Shown: positions 1 to 8,434 of the stretch, piece by piece | Layout: every line of letters begins with the position of its first letter | Position numbering within the stretch: the stretch's first letter is position 1 | Source: UBA6055 sp965214085 | GTDB taxonomy: Bacteria > Chloroflexota > Anaerolineae > Aggregatilineales > Phototrophicaceae | Assembly (NCBI GenBank): GCA_965214085.1 | Contig: OZ243937.1 | Span: 682,001-746,000 of the forward strand | Length of the DNA: 64,000 nucleotides | Direction of reading: 5' to 3' | The notes under the pieces: model-generated | Databases searched by the model: none | What the model was told of the DNA's origin: nothing | The model's input: the letters and a program-made list of their open reading frames with translations, nothing else | Program-made: the position numbers and the translations under genes

Positions 1-1
1 C

Positions 2-3000
2 GCCCAAATCGCCCGCGCCGCTTGTGACCAGGTTGAGCGCGAGACCGGCATGCCGCGCTTCGTGGCCGGCAGTATGGGACCCAGCGGCAAGCTGCCCTCT
101 GGCGACGACCCTGACTTGAGCGACATTACCTTTGACGAGCTGGCTGAACTGTTCCGCGAGCAGGCGCAGGGCCTGGTTGAGGGCGGCGCCGACTTGCTGC
201 TGCTGGAAACCAGCCAGGACATCCTCGAGGTCAAAGCGGCCATCCACGGCATCAACCGCTGCTTCGCCGCCTGCGGTCAGCGCATCCCCCTGCAAGTGCA
301 GATTACCCTGGATGTTAGCGGACGTATGCTCTTTGGCACCGATATCAGCGGCGCGTTAGCCACGCTTGAGCCGCTGCCGATTGACCTGCTGGGCATGAAT
401 TGCTCCACCGGTCCCGAATACATGCGCCTGCCCATCCAATACCTGATCGAGCGTTCGCCTTATCCCATCAGCGTCCTGCCCAACGCCGGCTTGCCTATCA
501 ATGTCGATGGCGAGGCGGTTTATCCCATGCAGCCTGACCCCTTCAGCGAGCTGGTGGGCGAGTTCGCGGGCTGGGGCGTCAACGCGGTCGGCGGCTGCTG
601 CGGCACAACGCCCGATCACATCGCCGCGCTCTATCGGCAGGTACACGGCGCGCCCTATCCAGACGTCCTGGCGCGGAACAAAGCCCGACAGGCGCCGCTG
701 CTGCGCGAGATTATGCGGGAGCCGCGAGCTTCCAGCGGCATGACGGCGGCGCGTATGCTGCAAGACCCCGCTCCCACGCTGATTGGCGAGCGCGTCAACA
801 GCCAGGGCAGTCGCAAAGTCAAGCGCCTCCTGCTCGAAGATGACTACGACAGCATCGTCGATATCGCCGTCGGCCAGGTGGAGCGCGGCGCGCACATGCT
901 CGATGTCTGCGTCGCCCTGACCGAGCGCGATGACGAATTAGAGCAGATGCAGCAACTGGTCAAGAAGCTGTCCATGGCGGTCGAAGCGCCGCTGATTATC
1001 GACACCACCGAAGTTGATGTCGCCGAAGCCGCGCTGGCGCTGTACCCGGGCCGCGGCATCATCAATGGCAACAACCTGGAAAATGGCCGCGAGCGCATCG
1101 ACGCCATCCTGCCCATTGCGCTCAAGCATGGCGCTGCTGTCCTGTCCATGACCATCGACGAAGCGGGCATGGCGCATAGCCGCGAAAAGAAACTGGAAAT
1201 CGCCCGCCGCATCACCGATATCGCGCTGGGCGACTATGGTCTCTCGCCCGAAGACCTCATCTACGACGCCTTGACCTTCCCCTTAACCACAGGCCAGGAC
1301 GAATTGCGCAATGACGCCGTCGAGACCCTGGAAGGCATTCGCCTCATCAAGGAAGAGCTCCCCGGCGTGATGACCGCCCTCGGCATCAGCAATGTCAGCT
1401 TCGGGGTGGGGGCGGCGGCGCGCGGCGTGCTCAACAGCGTCTTTCTGTATCACGCCGTCAAAGCCGGCTTGGATATGGCCATCGTCAATCCCGCCCATAT
1501 CACACCCTATTTCGAGATTCCCGATGACCAGCGCAAGATTGCGGAAGACCTTATCTTCAACAGCGATGCCGACGCGCTGCCGCGTTTCATTCAGTACTTC
1601 GAAGACAACGAGGTGCAAGTAGCCGGCGCGGAAGCGATTGACCCCACCGCCGATTTGTCCAGCGAAGAAGCGCTGCACTGGCAGATTGTCCACCGCAAGA
1701 AAGAGGGCGTCGAAGCGCTCATCGACGACACCCTGACGCGCCTGGACGCCGTCAGCGCGCTTAACACCGTGCTGCTGCCAGCCATGAAAGAAGTCGGCGA
1801 TAAGTTTGGCGCCGGCGAACTCATCCTGCCCTTCGTGCTGCAATCCGCCGAGGTCATGAAGAAGTCGGTCGCCTATCTGGAACAATTTATGGACAAAGTC
1901 GAAGGCGCCAGCAAGGGCATCGTCGTGCTGGCGACCGTCTACGGCGATGTGCACGATATCGGCAAAAACCTCGTCAAAACCATCCTGAGCAATAACGGCT
2001 ACACCGTGCACGATCTGGGCAAACAAGTGCCGGCCAACACCATCATCGACAAGGCGCTGGAGTACAATGCTGACGCTATTGGGCTGTCCGCGCTGCTGGT
2101 CAGCACTTCCAAGCAGATGCCGCTGATCGTCAACGAGCTGGCGCGGCGCGGCCTGGATATTCCCGTGCTGGTGGGCGGCGCCGCCATCAACCGCCGCTTC
2201 GGCCGGCGCATCCTCTTCCTGCAAGAGTCGCAGGAGCCCTACCTGGCCGGCGTCTTTTATTGCAAGGACGCCTTTGAAGGCTTGGCGGTCGTCGATCAAC
2301 TGCTTGATGCCGAGCGGGGCGAACAATTTCTCGACGAAGTTTTCAGCGAGGCCTACGCCGAAGTCGAGCGCGCGCCACGCCGCCGCCGCGCCCGCCGCGC
2401 AGGCGCCCGCAAGACCGTGCTCGCCGCCCCCGATATCCCGACGCCGCCCTTCTGGGGAAGCCGCGTCGTTCGCGAAATGCCGCTGGAAATCGTCCTGCAG
2501 CACCTGCACAAGCCGGAACTCTTCCGCCTCTCCTGGGGCGCGAAGAATACGCAAGGCGAGGAGTGGCGGCAACTCTCAGCCGACTTCGAAGAGCGCTTGC
2601 TGCGCATGGCCAAAGCGGCCGCCCGGCACGCTACCCTGCAGCCGCAAGCCGTCTACGCCTACCTGCCCGTCAACAGCGATGGCGACCAGTTGATCGTCTG
2701 GAACGCGGAGGCTTATGCCGCGACAGGCGAAAAGCGCGAAGCCGCCCGCTTCAGCTTCCCGCGCCAGCCCGACGGCGAGAGCCTGTGCATCAGCGACTAT
2801 TTCGCGCCGCTTAACGGGGATGGGCGCGCTGATGTCATGGTCCTGCAGACGGTGACGGTCGGGCATGCCGCTACAGAAGAGGTCGAGCGCCTGCAAGCCG
2901 CCAATGAATACAGCGAAGCCTACTACTTTCATGGCTTGGCTGTGCAAGCGGCGGAAGCGACCGCTAACTACCTGACGCATATCGCGCAGGGCCAGCTGGG

Positions 3001-3238
3001 CATCCCGGCGAAGCGCGGCAAGCGCTACAGCTGGGGCTATCCCGCCTGCCCTGAACTGGCCGACCACGAGATCGTCCTGCGCCTGCTGCCGCAATTGGAA
3101 AGCGAGCTGGGCATGTCCCTGACCGAGTCCTGGCAGTGGCTGCCCGAGCAAAGCACCGCCGCCCTCTTTACGCATCATCCTAAGGCCAAGTACTACTCCG
3201 TCGGCAACCTGGATAGGGTGGGGCAGATCCTTGGCTGA
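2..3238 (+). CDS. metH: Cobalamin-dependent methionine synthase, 5'-truncated by window edge
   Basis: Transfers a methyl group from methyltetrahydrofolate to homocysteine through cobalamin, in the cytoplasm. The frame is open from base 2, so the N-terminus lies outside the window and the ATG at 50 is internal. Domains in order: homocysteine S-methyltransferase with zinc-ligand cysteines (GMNCSTGP; VGGCCGTTP), pterin-binding domain starting near nt 775 (PTLIGERVNSQGSRK), cobalamin cap and binding domain with the DVHDIG histidine loop near nt 1945 and a VGGAAINRRF segment, then the AdoMet-dependent reactivation domain carrying RYSWGYPACP. About 1,078 codons are visible, against roughly 1,230 in the E. 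coli enzyme. A second, diverged copy of the last ~30 codons lies at 4564-4653. Confidence 0.97.
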   Translation, partial: AQIARAACDQVERETGMPRFVAGSMGPSGKLPSGDDPDLSDITFDELAELFREQAQGLVEGGADLLLLETSQDILEVKAAIHGINRCFAACGQRIPLQVQITLDVSGRMLFGTDISGALATLEPLPIDLLGMNCSTGPEYMRLPIQYLIERSPYPISVLPNAGLPINVDGEAVYPMQPDPFSELVGEFAGWGVNAVGGCCGTTPDHIAALYRQVHGAPYPDVLARNKARQAPLLREIMREPRASSGMTAARMLQDPAPTLIGERVNSQGSRKVKRLLLEDDYDSIVDIAVGQVERGAHMLDVCVALTERDDELEQMQQLVKKLSMAVEAPLIIDTTEVDVAEAALALYPGRGIINGNNLENGRERIDAILPIALKHGAAVLSMTIDEAGMAHSREKKLEIARRITDIALGDYGLSPEDLIYDALTFPLTTGQDELRNDAVETLEGIRLIKEELPGVMTALGISNVSFGVGAAARGVLNSVFLYHAVKAGLDMAIVNPAHITPYFEIPDDQRKIAEDLIFNSDADALPRFIQYFEDNEVQVAGAEAIDPTADLSSEEALHWQIVHRKKEGVEALIDDTLTRLDAVSALNTVLLPAMKEVGDKFGAGELILPFVLQSAEVMKKSVAYLEQFMDKVEGASKGIVVLATVYGDVHDIGKNLVKTILSNNGYTVHDLGKQVPANTIIDKALEYNADAIGLSALLVSTSKQMPLIVNELARRGLDIPVLVGGAAINRRFGRRILFLQESQEPYLAGVFYCKDAFEGLAVVDQLLDAERGEQFLDEVFSEAYAEVERAPRRRRARRAGARKTVLAAPDIPTPPFWGSRVVREMPLEIVLQHLHKPELFRLSWGAKNTQGEEWRQLSADFEERLLRMAKAAARHATLQPQAVYAYLPVNSDGDQLIVWNAEAYAATGEKREAARFSFPRQPDGESLCISDYFAPLNGDGRADVMVLQTVTVGHAATEEVERLQAANEYSEAYYFHGLAVQAAEATANYLTHIAQGQLGIPAKRGKRYSWGYPACPELADHEIVLRLLPQLESELGMSLTESWQWLPEQSTAALFTHHPKAKYYSVGNLDRVGQILG

Positions 3239-3391
3239 CCTCCTTCCATTGCGCGGCGCCAAAGGCTGGAACGCCGTCAAACCAAGGTCGCTGCGGACGC
3301 CGGATTGGCTTGCGCGGCAGTTGTTATTGATACAAGGCGGTGAATGCACTACTATGAATGCGCTAGTGTATTGCGGGGAAACAGCATCTTC

Positions 3392-4024
3392 ATGACCGAT
3401 TATCCATACATCAAGACGGCGGCCAAGCTCAAAGAATTCCTCCAAACGATACCATCCTTGGGCACGCCGAAATCAGTGTCGACGCGCTGGCTGCCTAAGG
3501 TTGGCTTCAAATCCGCCAATCATCGACCGATCATACGAATCCTGGATTTCATCGGCTTTATCAAGTCCAACAAGCCGACTCATCGCTGGCGCGCCTACCT
3601 GGCCGAAAAGTATCCAAAAACTGTGCTTGCCGAAGGGATCGCCGATGGCTATCGCGAACTCTTCAAACTTTATCCCGATGCCAATCAACGCTCCGACGCC
3701 GAGCTCAAGGGCTTTTTTCAGAATCATATTTCCACTGGCGACCAGGCAATTAACTCAGCAGTCGGCACCTTCAAGGCTTTGTGTTCCCTTGCCGATTTCG
3801 AGCGTGATGGCTCGTCCAGACAACAAAATGCGCATGTTCCGGCCAAACAGCAGCCAATTGACTCCGCCGCAATCGCAGCCGCGCCTTCTCCTGCGCCAGC
3901 GCCCGTTTATCCAACTGTCCATACGGATATTCAAATTCATATTCATCCCGATGCCGATGCCGAACAGATTAGGGAAATTTTTAAGAACATGGCGCTATAT
4001 CTGTATGACAAAGATGTAGACTGA
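3392..4024 (+). CDS. DUF5343 domain protein
   Basis: N-terminal ~140 residues match my memory of the DUF5343 family: a helical YPY-start region, LKEFLQTIPSLGTPKSVS, and the PIIRILDFIGFI helix. A Pro/Ala-rich linker (about residues 160-185) follows, then a short conserved-looking tail (DIQIHIHPDADAEQI, then a helix). The ATG at 3392 starts at the conserved part; a frame from 3344 adds 16 unconserved residues. No enzymatic motif is visible. Only 5 nt separate it from the DUF4145-like gene at 4030, so the two are probably co-translated. Lower GC than metH and a duplicated metH 3' end downstream suggest acquisition. Function unknown. Confidence 0.75.
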   Translation: MTDYPYIKTAAKLKEFLQTIPSLGTPKSVSTRWLPKVGFKSANHRPIIRILDFIGFIKSNKPTHRWRAYLAEKYPKTVLAEGIADGYRELFKLYPDANQRSDAELKGFFQNHISTGDQAINSAVGTFKALCSLADFERDGSSRQQNAHVPAKQQPIDSAAIAAAPSPAPAPVYPTVHTDIQIHIHPDADAEQIREIFKNMALYLYDKDVD

Positions 4025-4029
4025 ACGCC

Positions 4030-4542
4030 ATGTATGAAAACGCCGTGCTTAAATTGGAGGCCGCCAAGCGCTTTCAAAGGGTAATTTACGGACTTACCAG
4101 ACCCCCGGCTGAAGGCGCCAAGCCTGATACCGATAGAATTATCGATGCCGCTTTGGTGCGGGGCGCGCCGGGCAACTTCGTCAGGGTGGTAGATCAAATC
4201 AATGGCGCCTATGAACGCGGTTGGTACGATGCCTGCGCGGTCATGTTGCGGCGGTTGCTCGAGATGCTCATCATCGAAGCCTATGTCGCAAACGATATGA
4301 AGAACAAAATCAAAGGCCAGAATGGCCGATTCTTGCGCCTGACCGGGCTGATACGAATGGCCTGCAGCGAATCCAGGTGGGCGCTAGACGACAATGGCGC
4401 TGTCTTGCGAGAGCTGAGCGCGATAGGGAATTGGTCCGCCCACAAAAGACGCTTCGTAGCCAATCGCGACGATATTGACAAGCATGTGTCGGCGTTGCGC
4501 ATTGTCGTGCAAGAGTTGATCTTCCTGGCGAAGCTGAAGTAA
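4030..4542 (+). CDS. DUF4145-like small protein, partner of the DUF5343 gene
   Basis: A 170-residue, mostly helical soluble protein. The pattern GWYDACAVMLRRLLEMLI, followed about 70 residues later by IGNWSAHKRRF, resembles the DUF4145 core (an R-x-LLE helix paired with a late N/H-containing helix) often attached to or encoded beside defence nucleases. It begins 5 nt after the DUF5343 gene. No signal peptide or membrane segment. The domain match is from memory of the motif and could be another HEPN-like helical family. Biochemical function unknown. Confidence 0.6.
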   Translation: MYENAVLKLEAAKRFQRVIYGLTRPPAEGAKPDTDRIIDAALVRGAPGNFVRVVDQINGAYERGWYDACAVMLRRLLEMLIIEAYVANDMKNKIKGQNGRFLRLTGLIRMACSESRWALDDNGAVLRELSAIGNWSAHKRRFVANRDDIDKHVSALRIVVQELIFLAKLK

Positions 4543-4563
4543 CCCCAGGCAACATAGGATTCC

Positions 4564-4653
4564 AGCAATTTGGCAGAGTCGTTCGCCCGTCAACCTGGCG
4601 CCAAATTCTTCAGCGCCGGCATCCTTGATAGGGTGGGGCGGATCCTGGGCTAG
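4564..4653 (+). pseudogene. Duplicated 3' end of metH (C-terminal remnant)
   Basis: In frame this encodes ...FARQPGAKFFSAG then ILDRVGRILG and a stop, which aligns with the real MetH C-terminus ...FTHHPKAKYYSVG, NLDRVGQILG, stop. The DNA around GATAGGGTGGGGC is identical in both copies (about 3214 and 4627). A stop codon at 4555 precedes the remnant, so it is not a gene. Its position directly after the DUF5343/DUF4145-like pair makes it a candidate right boundary of an inserted segment. Confidence 0.75.
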
Positions 4654-4739
4654 CCGAGACGCCCGTGCGAATTGGCGCGTATGATGACATACAAGATATA
4701 CTCTTGTTTTGCATCTCCTCATATAAGATGGAGTTACTC

Positions 4740-5063
4740 ATGACCTACACACTCAAACGCATCGGCTTCCTTTCCGCCGTCAAACTCGCCGCCGTCATTT
4801 CCGCCGCGGCCGCCGTCCTGCCCATCATCCTGCTGATGCTGCTCAACGCTGTATTCAAATTCCTCGACATCGAGATTCCGCCCGATGTGCTCGGCCCACT
4901 TCTGGCGCAGACTGCCCTGATCGCAGCCGTCGCCGGCGGTCTCTCCACCGCCCTGACTGTCTCGATCTACAACGTCTGCGCGCCTATCTTCGGCGGCATC
5001 ACCCTCGAGCTCAAAGCGCAACATCCGCCGCGCAAAGCCAAAGAAGATGTCAACATCGACTGA
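4740..5063 (+). CDS. Small two-helix membrane protein
   Basis: 107 residues. Two hydrophobic segments, about residues 14-37 (LAAVISAAAAVLPIILLMLL) and 52-85 (LLAQTALIAAVAGGLSTALTVSIYNV), and a basic/acidic C-terminal tail (PPRKAKEDVNID). The start at 4740 is preceded by GGAG at 4730-4733, six bases upstream; the upstream extension to 4665 lacks such a site. It resembles short DUF3566-like or generic membrane proteins without a decisive motif. Function unknown. Confidence 0.6.
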   Translation: MTYTLKRIGFLSAVKLAAVISAAAAVLPIILLMLLNAVFKFLDIEIPPDVLGPLLAQTALIAAVAGGLSTALTVSIYNVCAPIFGGITLELKAQHPPRKAKEDVNID

Positions 5064-5170
5064 GCGATTGCGATTGCATTTTGAAATAATTTTATTGCGG
5101 TGGTATCTTTGATTTGCCGCGCTCATTTAGCATACTTCAGTCAGATTTAGACTTACTTTGAGGTCATAAT

Positions 5171-5365
5171 ATGGCAATTCAGTGGGATATAGTTCTTCCT
5201 CACTTGACCGTTATTGGCCTGATGTGGTGGCGACTAGACAATAAGATAGAGGGCGTGCGCAAAGCTTCAGAGGATGCGCACAAGTCAATTCGAGACGATT
5301 TGTGCGAATTGAAGATTACAACGGCCAAGATAAGCACAGACGTAGAGTGGATGAAGAAGGAGTAG
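5171..5365 (+). CDS. 64-residue protein with N-terminal membrane helix and coiled coil
   Basis: An N-terminal hydrophobic stretch (about residues 6-20, VLPHLTVIGLMWW) precedes a charged helical region (LDNKIEGVRKASEDAHKSI) ending WMKKE. The organisation resembles small holin-like or phage-type membrane coiled-coil proteins, but no family is recognised. GAGG lies at 5160-5163 ahead of the ATG, and a terminator-like hairpin follows at 5404. The perfect 11-bp repeat GCTCATTTAGC flanks the gene (5121-5131 and 5541-5551). Confidence 0.5.
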   Translation: MAIQWDIVLPHLTVIGLMWWRLDNKIEGVRKASEDAHKSIRDDLCELKITTAKISTDVEWMKKE

Positions 5366-5403
5366 GCGCGCGATTAAGTAAAGCGGATGCATACAATTGA
5401 AGC

Positions 5404-5422
5404 CCCGCGCGGCGGGTTTATT
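5404..5422 (+). terminator. Rho-independent-like hairpin after the 64-residue gene
   Basis: CCCGC-GCG-GCGGG followed by TTTATT, 38 bp after the stop of the small gene. The stem is short (5 bp) but GC-only and the T-run is in the right place. Confidence 0.55.
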
Positions 5423-5589
5423 CTATCGTTTGGGCGTATACATTCTTGCCGAGACTGATGAGTCCGGGAGCGCGGTGGAATTCTTGACTTTCCGCTCATT
5501 TCGCGTCATTATACCGCCCAGAAATGGACAGTCATTCGCCGCTCATTTAGCTTCTATGGTGTGCGATTAAACTAAAAGCGAGGCTCTGA

Positions 5590-6372
5590 ATGCCCGACCT
5601 GAAACAAGAATACGACGAAAAAGGCTACGTCATCGTCCGCAAGGCCATCGACGCCGACCTGGCGCGCGAAACCGCCGAGCACGTCCACTGGTTGGCCGAG
5701 CGTAACCCCGGCGTCCGGCCAGAGAAATTCGGCCACCACATGCTGGTCTCCGACCCCTTCATGCACCGGCTGGTGAGCGACGACCGCCTGGTGGATATCG
5801 TCGAGCAGTTCATCGGCTCCAACTGCGCTATGTGGGCGGCCCACTATATCGCCAAACCGCCCAAGCACGGTCAGCGCGTCCTTTGGCATCAGGACGGCAG
5901 CTACTGGCCCCTCGAGCCCATGGAAGTCACGACAATCTGGCTGGCCGCTACTGAATCCACGCGCGAAAACGGCTGCCTGCGCGTCCTGCCTGGCACACAG
6001 AACAACCGCCTGCTATCGCGCAAAGAGATGGTCGATGTGCCCGATGGCAAAAATGTGCTGGAATCCGGCATCCACCCGTCGATGATCGACGATTCCGATG
6101 TAGTCGATTTAGAACTGCAGCCGGGCGATGTCTCGGTGCACAATCCCAAAATCATCCACGGCTCGGAATCCAATACTTCCGACAAGTGGCGCATCGGGCT
6201 GACCCTGCGCTACATCCCCACATCGACCCGCATCATGCGTGGAGACGACCTGCCGATTCTTGTACGCGGCGCGCCCGTCGCCGGCAACAGCAATAAATAC
6301 GCCGACCGCCCCGCATTCGATTCCGACGTTCACATGCCCTTCCGCGGTCAAGAAGCCTGGATACCAGCCTGA
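5590..6372 (+). CDS. Phytanoyl-CoA dioxygenase (PhyH) family oxygenase
   Basis: 260 residues, non-haem Fe(II)/2-oxoglutarate dioxygenase. The metal site is visible as WHQDGSYW (HxD) near residue 100 and the distal histidine in KIIHGSESNTS near residue 183, followed by an arginine (WRIGLTLRYIP) suited to binding 2-oxoglutarate. The segment ENGCLRVLPGTQ is typical of PhyH proteins. Substrate unknown; the family includes hydroxylases of small lipids, amino-acid derivatives and phosphonates. The stop lies 5 nt before the GTG of the sulfatase, so the genes form an operon. Confidence 0.9.
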   Translation: MPDLKQEYDEKGYVIVRKAIDADLARETAEHVHWLAERNPGVRPEKFGHHMLVSDPFMHRLVSDDRLVDIVEQFIGSNCAMWAAHYIAKPPKHGQRVLWHQDGSYWPLEPMEVTTIWLAATESTRENGCLRVLPGTQNNRLLSRKEMVDVPDGKNVLESGIHPSMIDDSDVVDLELQPGDVSVHNPKIIHGSESNTSDKWRIGLTLRYIPTSTRIMRGDDLPILVRGAPVAGNSNKYADRPAFDSDVHMPFRGQEAWIPA

Positions 6373-6377
6373 GGACC

Positions 6378-7697
6378 GTGGTTTTGCCCAAACCAAACAT
6401 CCTCTACATTCACTCCCATGACAGCGGCCGCTACCTGCAACCTTACGGCCACGCCGTGCCCACGCCCAATCTCCAGCGCCTGGCCGAGCAGGGCGCGCTC
6501 TTCCGCCGCGCCTATTGCGCCGCGCCCACCTGCTCGCCCAGCCGCGCCGCCTTGCTAACGGGCCAAGCGCCCCACAGCGCCGGCATGCTGGGGCTGGCCA
6601 ATCGCGGCTTCGTCCTGGGCGACTTCAGCCAGCATATCATCCACACCCTGAAAGCGGCCGGCTACACCTCGGCTCTGGCCGGCATTCAACACCTCAGCAA
6701 CGCGAAATATCATCGCGGCGCAGAAGCCGTCGGCTACGATCACATCTTGACCACCGAGCATGCCCAGGCGCATACCGCCGCCGCCGACTTCATCCGCTCC
6801 GCGCCATCTGAGCCTTTCTGGCTGACCGTCGGCTTCTTCGAAACCCACCGCGAATACCCGATCGAGCACGATGTCAACCCGGCTTTCGTCCAGCCGCCGG
6901 CGCTCTTCCCGGATACGCCGCGCGTCCGCCAGGACATGGCCAATTACATCGCCATGGCGCAGACTCTCGATGACAAGATCGGGCAAGTGCTGGCGGCGCT
7001 CGATGAAACGGGCATCCGCGAGAATACGCTGGTCATCTATACCACCGACCACGGCCTGGCTTTCCCGGCTATGAAGTGCAGCCTGACCGACGCCGGCATC
7101 GGCGTGGCGCTGATCATGCAGGGCGCCGACCTGTTTCGCGGCGGCCGCGCTATAGACGCCATGGTCAGCCATATCGACATCTTCCCGACCCTCTGCGATC
7201 TGCTCACTATCGATCCGCCGGCCTGGTTGCAAGGGCGATCAATGCTGTCCCTGCTGCGCGGCGAGGCCGATTCCATCCGTGACGAGCTCTTCGCCGAAGT
7301 CAGCTACCACGCCGCCTACGAGCCCAAACGCGCCGTCCGCAGCGAGCGCTACAAGTACATCCGCCGATACGACAAGCGTGAGTCGCCCGTCCTGTCGAAT
7401 ATTGATGACGGACTGGCCAAATCCGAACTGGTCGCCTACGGTTTCGCTGAGCAAGCGCCCGCGCCCGAGCAGCTCTACGACACCTTGCTCGACCCCAACG
7501 AGCGCGTCAATTTGATTGACGACCCAGCCCACGCGGCCGTCCTCGCTGACCTGCGCGCGCGCCTTGATAACTGGATGCGCGACACCGACGACCCGCTGCT
7601 TCACGGCCACGTGCCCGCGCCCCCCGGCGTTGAGCTCAACGACCCCGACGGTCTATCGCCCCGCGGACCTATGACAAAATCAGCGGCAATGATGTGA
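6378..7697 (+). CDS. Type I sulfatase
   Basis: Arylsulfatase-superfamily hydrolase of sulfate esters, 439 residues. The C-x-P-S-R signature is CSPSR with Cys52 as the residue expected to become formylglycine (CAAPTCSPSRAALLTGQ). The N-terminal NILYIHSHDSGRY supplies metal ligands and YTTDHG near residue 220 supplies the later Asp/His pair. GTG start at 6378, with GAGGA overlapping the upstream stop. No signal peptide is obvious, so the location is unclear. The maturation enzyme (FGE or anSME) is not in the window. Substrate likely a carbohydrate sulfate by analogy. Confidence 0.92.
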   Translation: MVLPKPNILYIHSHDSGRYLQPYGHAVPTPNLQRLAEQGALFRRAYCAAPTCSPSRAALLTGQAPHSAGMLGLANRGFVLGDFSQHIIHTLKAAGYTSALAGIQHLSNAKYHRGAEAVGYDHILTTEHAQAHTAAADFIRSAPSEPFWLTVGFFETHREYPIEHDVNPAFVQPPALFPDTPRVRQDMANYIAMAQTLDDKIGQVLAALDETGIRENTLVIYTTDHGLAFPAMKCSLTDAGIGVALIMQGADLFRGGRAIDAMVSHIDIFPTLCDLLTIDPPAWLQGRSMLSLLRGEADSIRDELFAEVSYHAAYEPKRAVRSERYKYIRRYDKRESPVLSNIDDGLAKSELVAYGFAEQAPAPEQLYDTLLDPNERVNLIDDPAHAAVLADLRARLDNWMRDTDDPLLHGHVPAPPGVELNDPDGLSPRGPMTKSAAMM

Positions 7698-7700
7698 AGA

Positions 7701-7728
7701 TGTAGGGGAGACCTATCAGGTCGCCCGA
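7701..7728 (+). repeat. Short palindromic repeat P1, copy 1
   Basis: TGTAGGGG then AGACCT, loop, AGGTCGCCCGA. One arm mismatch. Lies between sulfatase and methyltransferase, where it would form a hairpin in the transcript. Confidence 0.75.
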
Positions 7729-7747
7729 AATGTTTCCAGGAAGACAG

Positions 7748-8434
7748 ATGACCGAATTGCTGCAGCGCCAAATCGACTACTACCGCGCCCGCGCGCCCGA
7801 ATACGACGACTGGTTCTACCGCCGGGGCCGTTACGACCGCGGCGAACTCCATACGCGCCAATGGGAGAACCAAGCCCAGCAAGTCCGCGACCAGTTGCAC
7901 AGTCAAACGGGCTTCGCGCGCATCTTAGAGCTGGCGCCCGGAACCGGCATCTGGACGAGCGAGCTCATCCAAATCGGCCACCACGTCACCGCCCTGGACG
8001 CCTCGCCCGAGATGATCGCTATCAATCGCGCCAAACTCCAATCCGGCCAGGTGGACTATCAGCTGACGGACCTATTCGAGTGGCGGCCGCAGCAGCAGTA
8101 CGACATGGTCTTCTTCGGCTTTTGGCTGAGCCACGTGCCAGCCGATAAACTCGCCACCTTCCTGGACACAGTCAGCGCCGCGCTCAAACCGGGCGGCCGG
8201 CTCTTCATCGTTGATTCGCGCCAACCCGATCTCGCCACTGCCCATACCGGCACGGAGGATCTGGGCCAAGACCTGCAGAAGCGTGTGCTAGCAGACGGAC
8301 GCCGCTTTGATATCGTGAAAATCTATTACGAGCCGTCCGCGCTCAGCGAAATTCTGCGCCGCCACGGCTTCGCTATTGAGGCCGCGACCACAAAAGACTT
8401 CTTCCTCTACGCCGACGGCCTCAAGGCGAGTTAG
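7748..8434 (+). CDS. Class I SAM-dependent methyltransferase
   Basis: 228 residues from the ATG at 7748, which has AGGAAG directly upstream (7738-7743); a frame from 7730 adds six residues. Motif I is ILELAPGTGIWTSEL, motif II ends in TALDASPEM, and FGFWLSHVP then LKPGGRLFIVDS correspond to motifs IV-VI. The N-terminal RQIDYYRARAPEYDDWFY is common in small-molecule methyltransferases. Substrate unknown. Last gene of the PhyH-sulfatase run, ending 4 bp into the convergent glycosyltransferase. Confidence 0.87.
   Translation: MTELLQRQIDYYRARAPEYDDWFYRRGRYDRGELHTRQWENQAQQVRDQLHSQTGFARILELAPGTGIWTSELIQIGHHVTALDASPEMIAINRAKLQSGQVDYQLTDLFEWRPQQQYDMVFFGFWLSHVPADKLATFLDTVSAALKPGGRLFIVDSRQPDLATAHTGTEDLGQDLQKRVLADGRRFDIVKIYYEPSALSEILRRHGFAIEAATTKDFFLYADGLKAS

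Noticed and set aside
1283..2572. Long open frame antisense to metH
   Set aside because: Composition reflects codon bias of metH on the other strand; no start signal or family resemblance.
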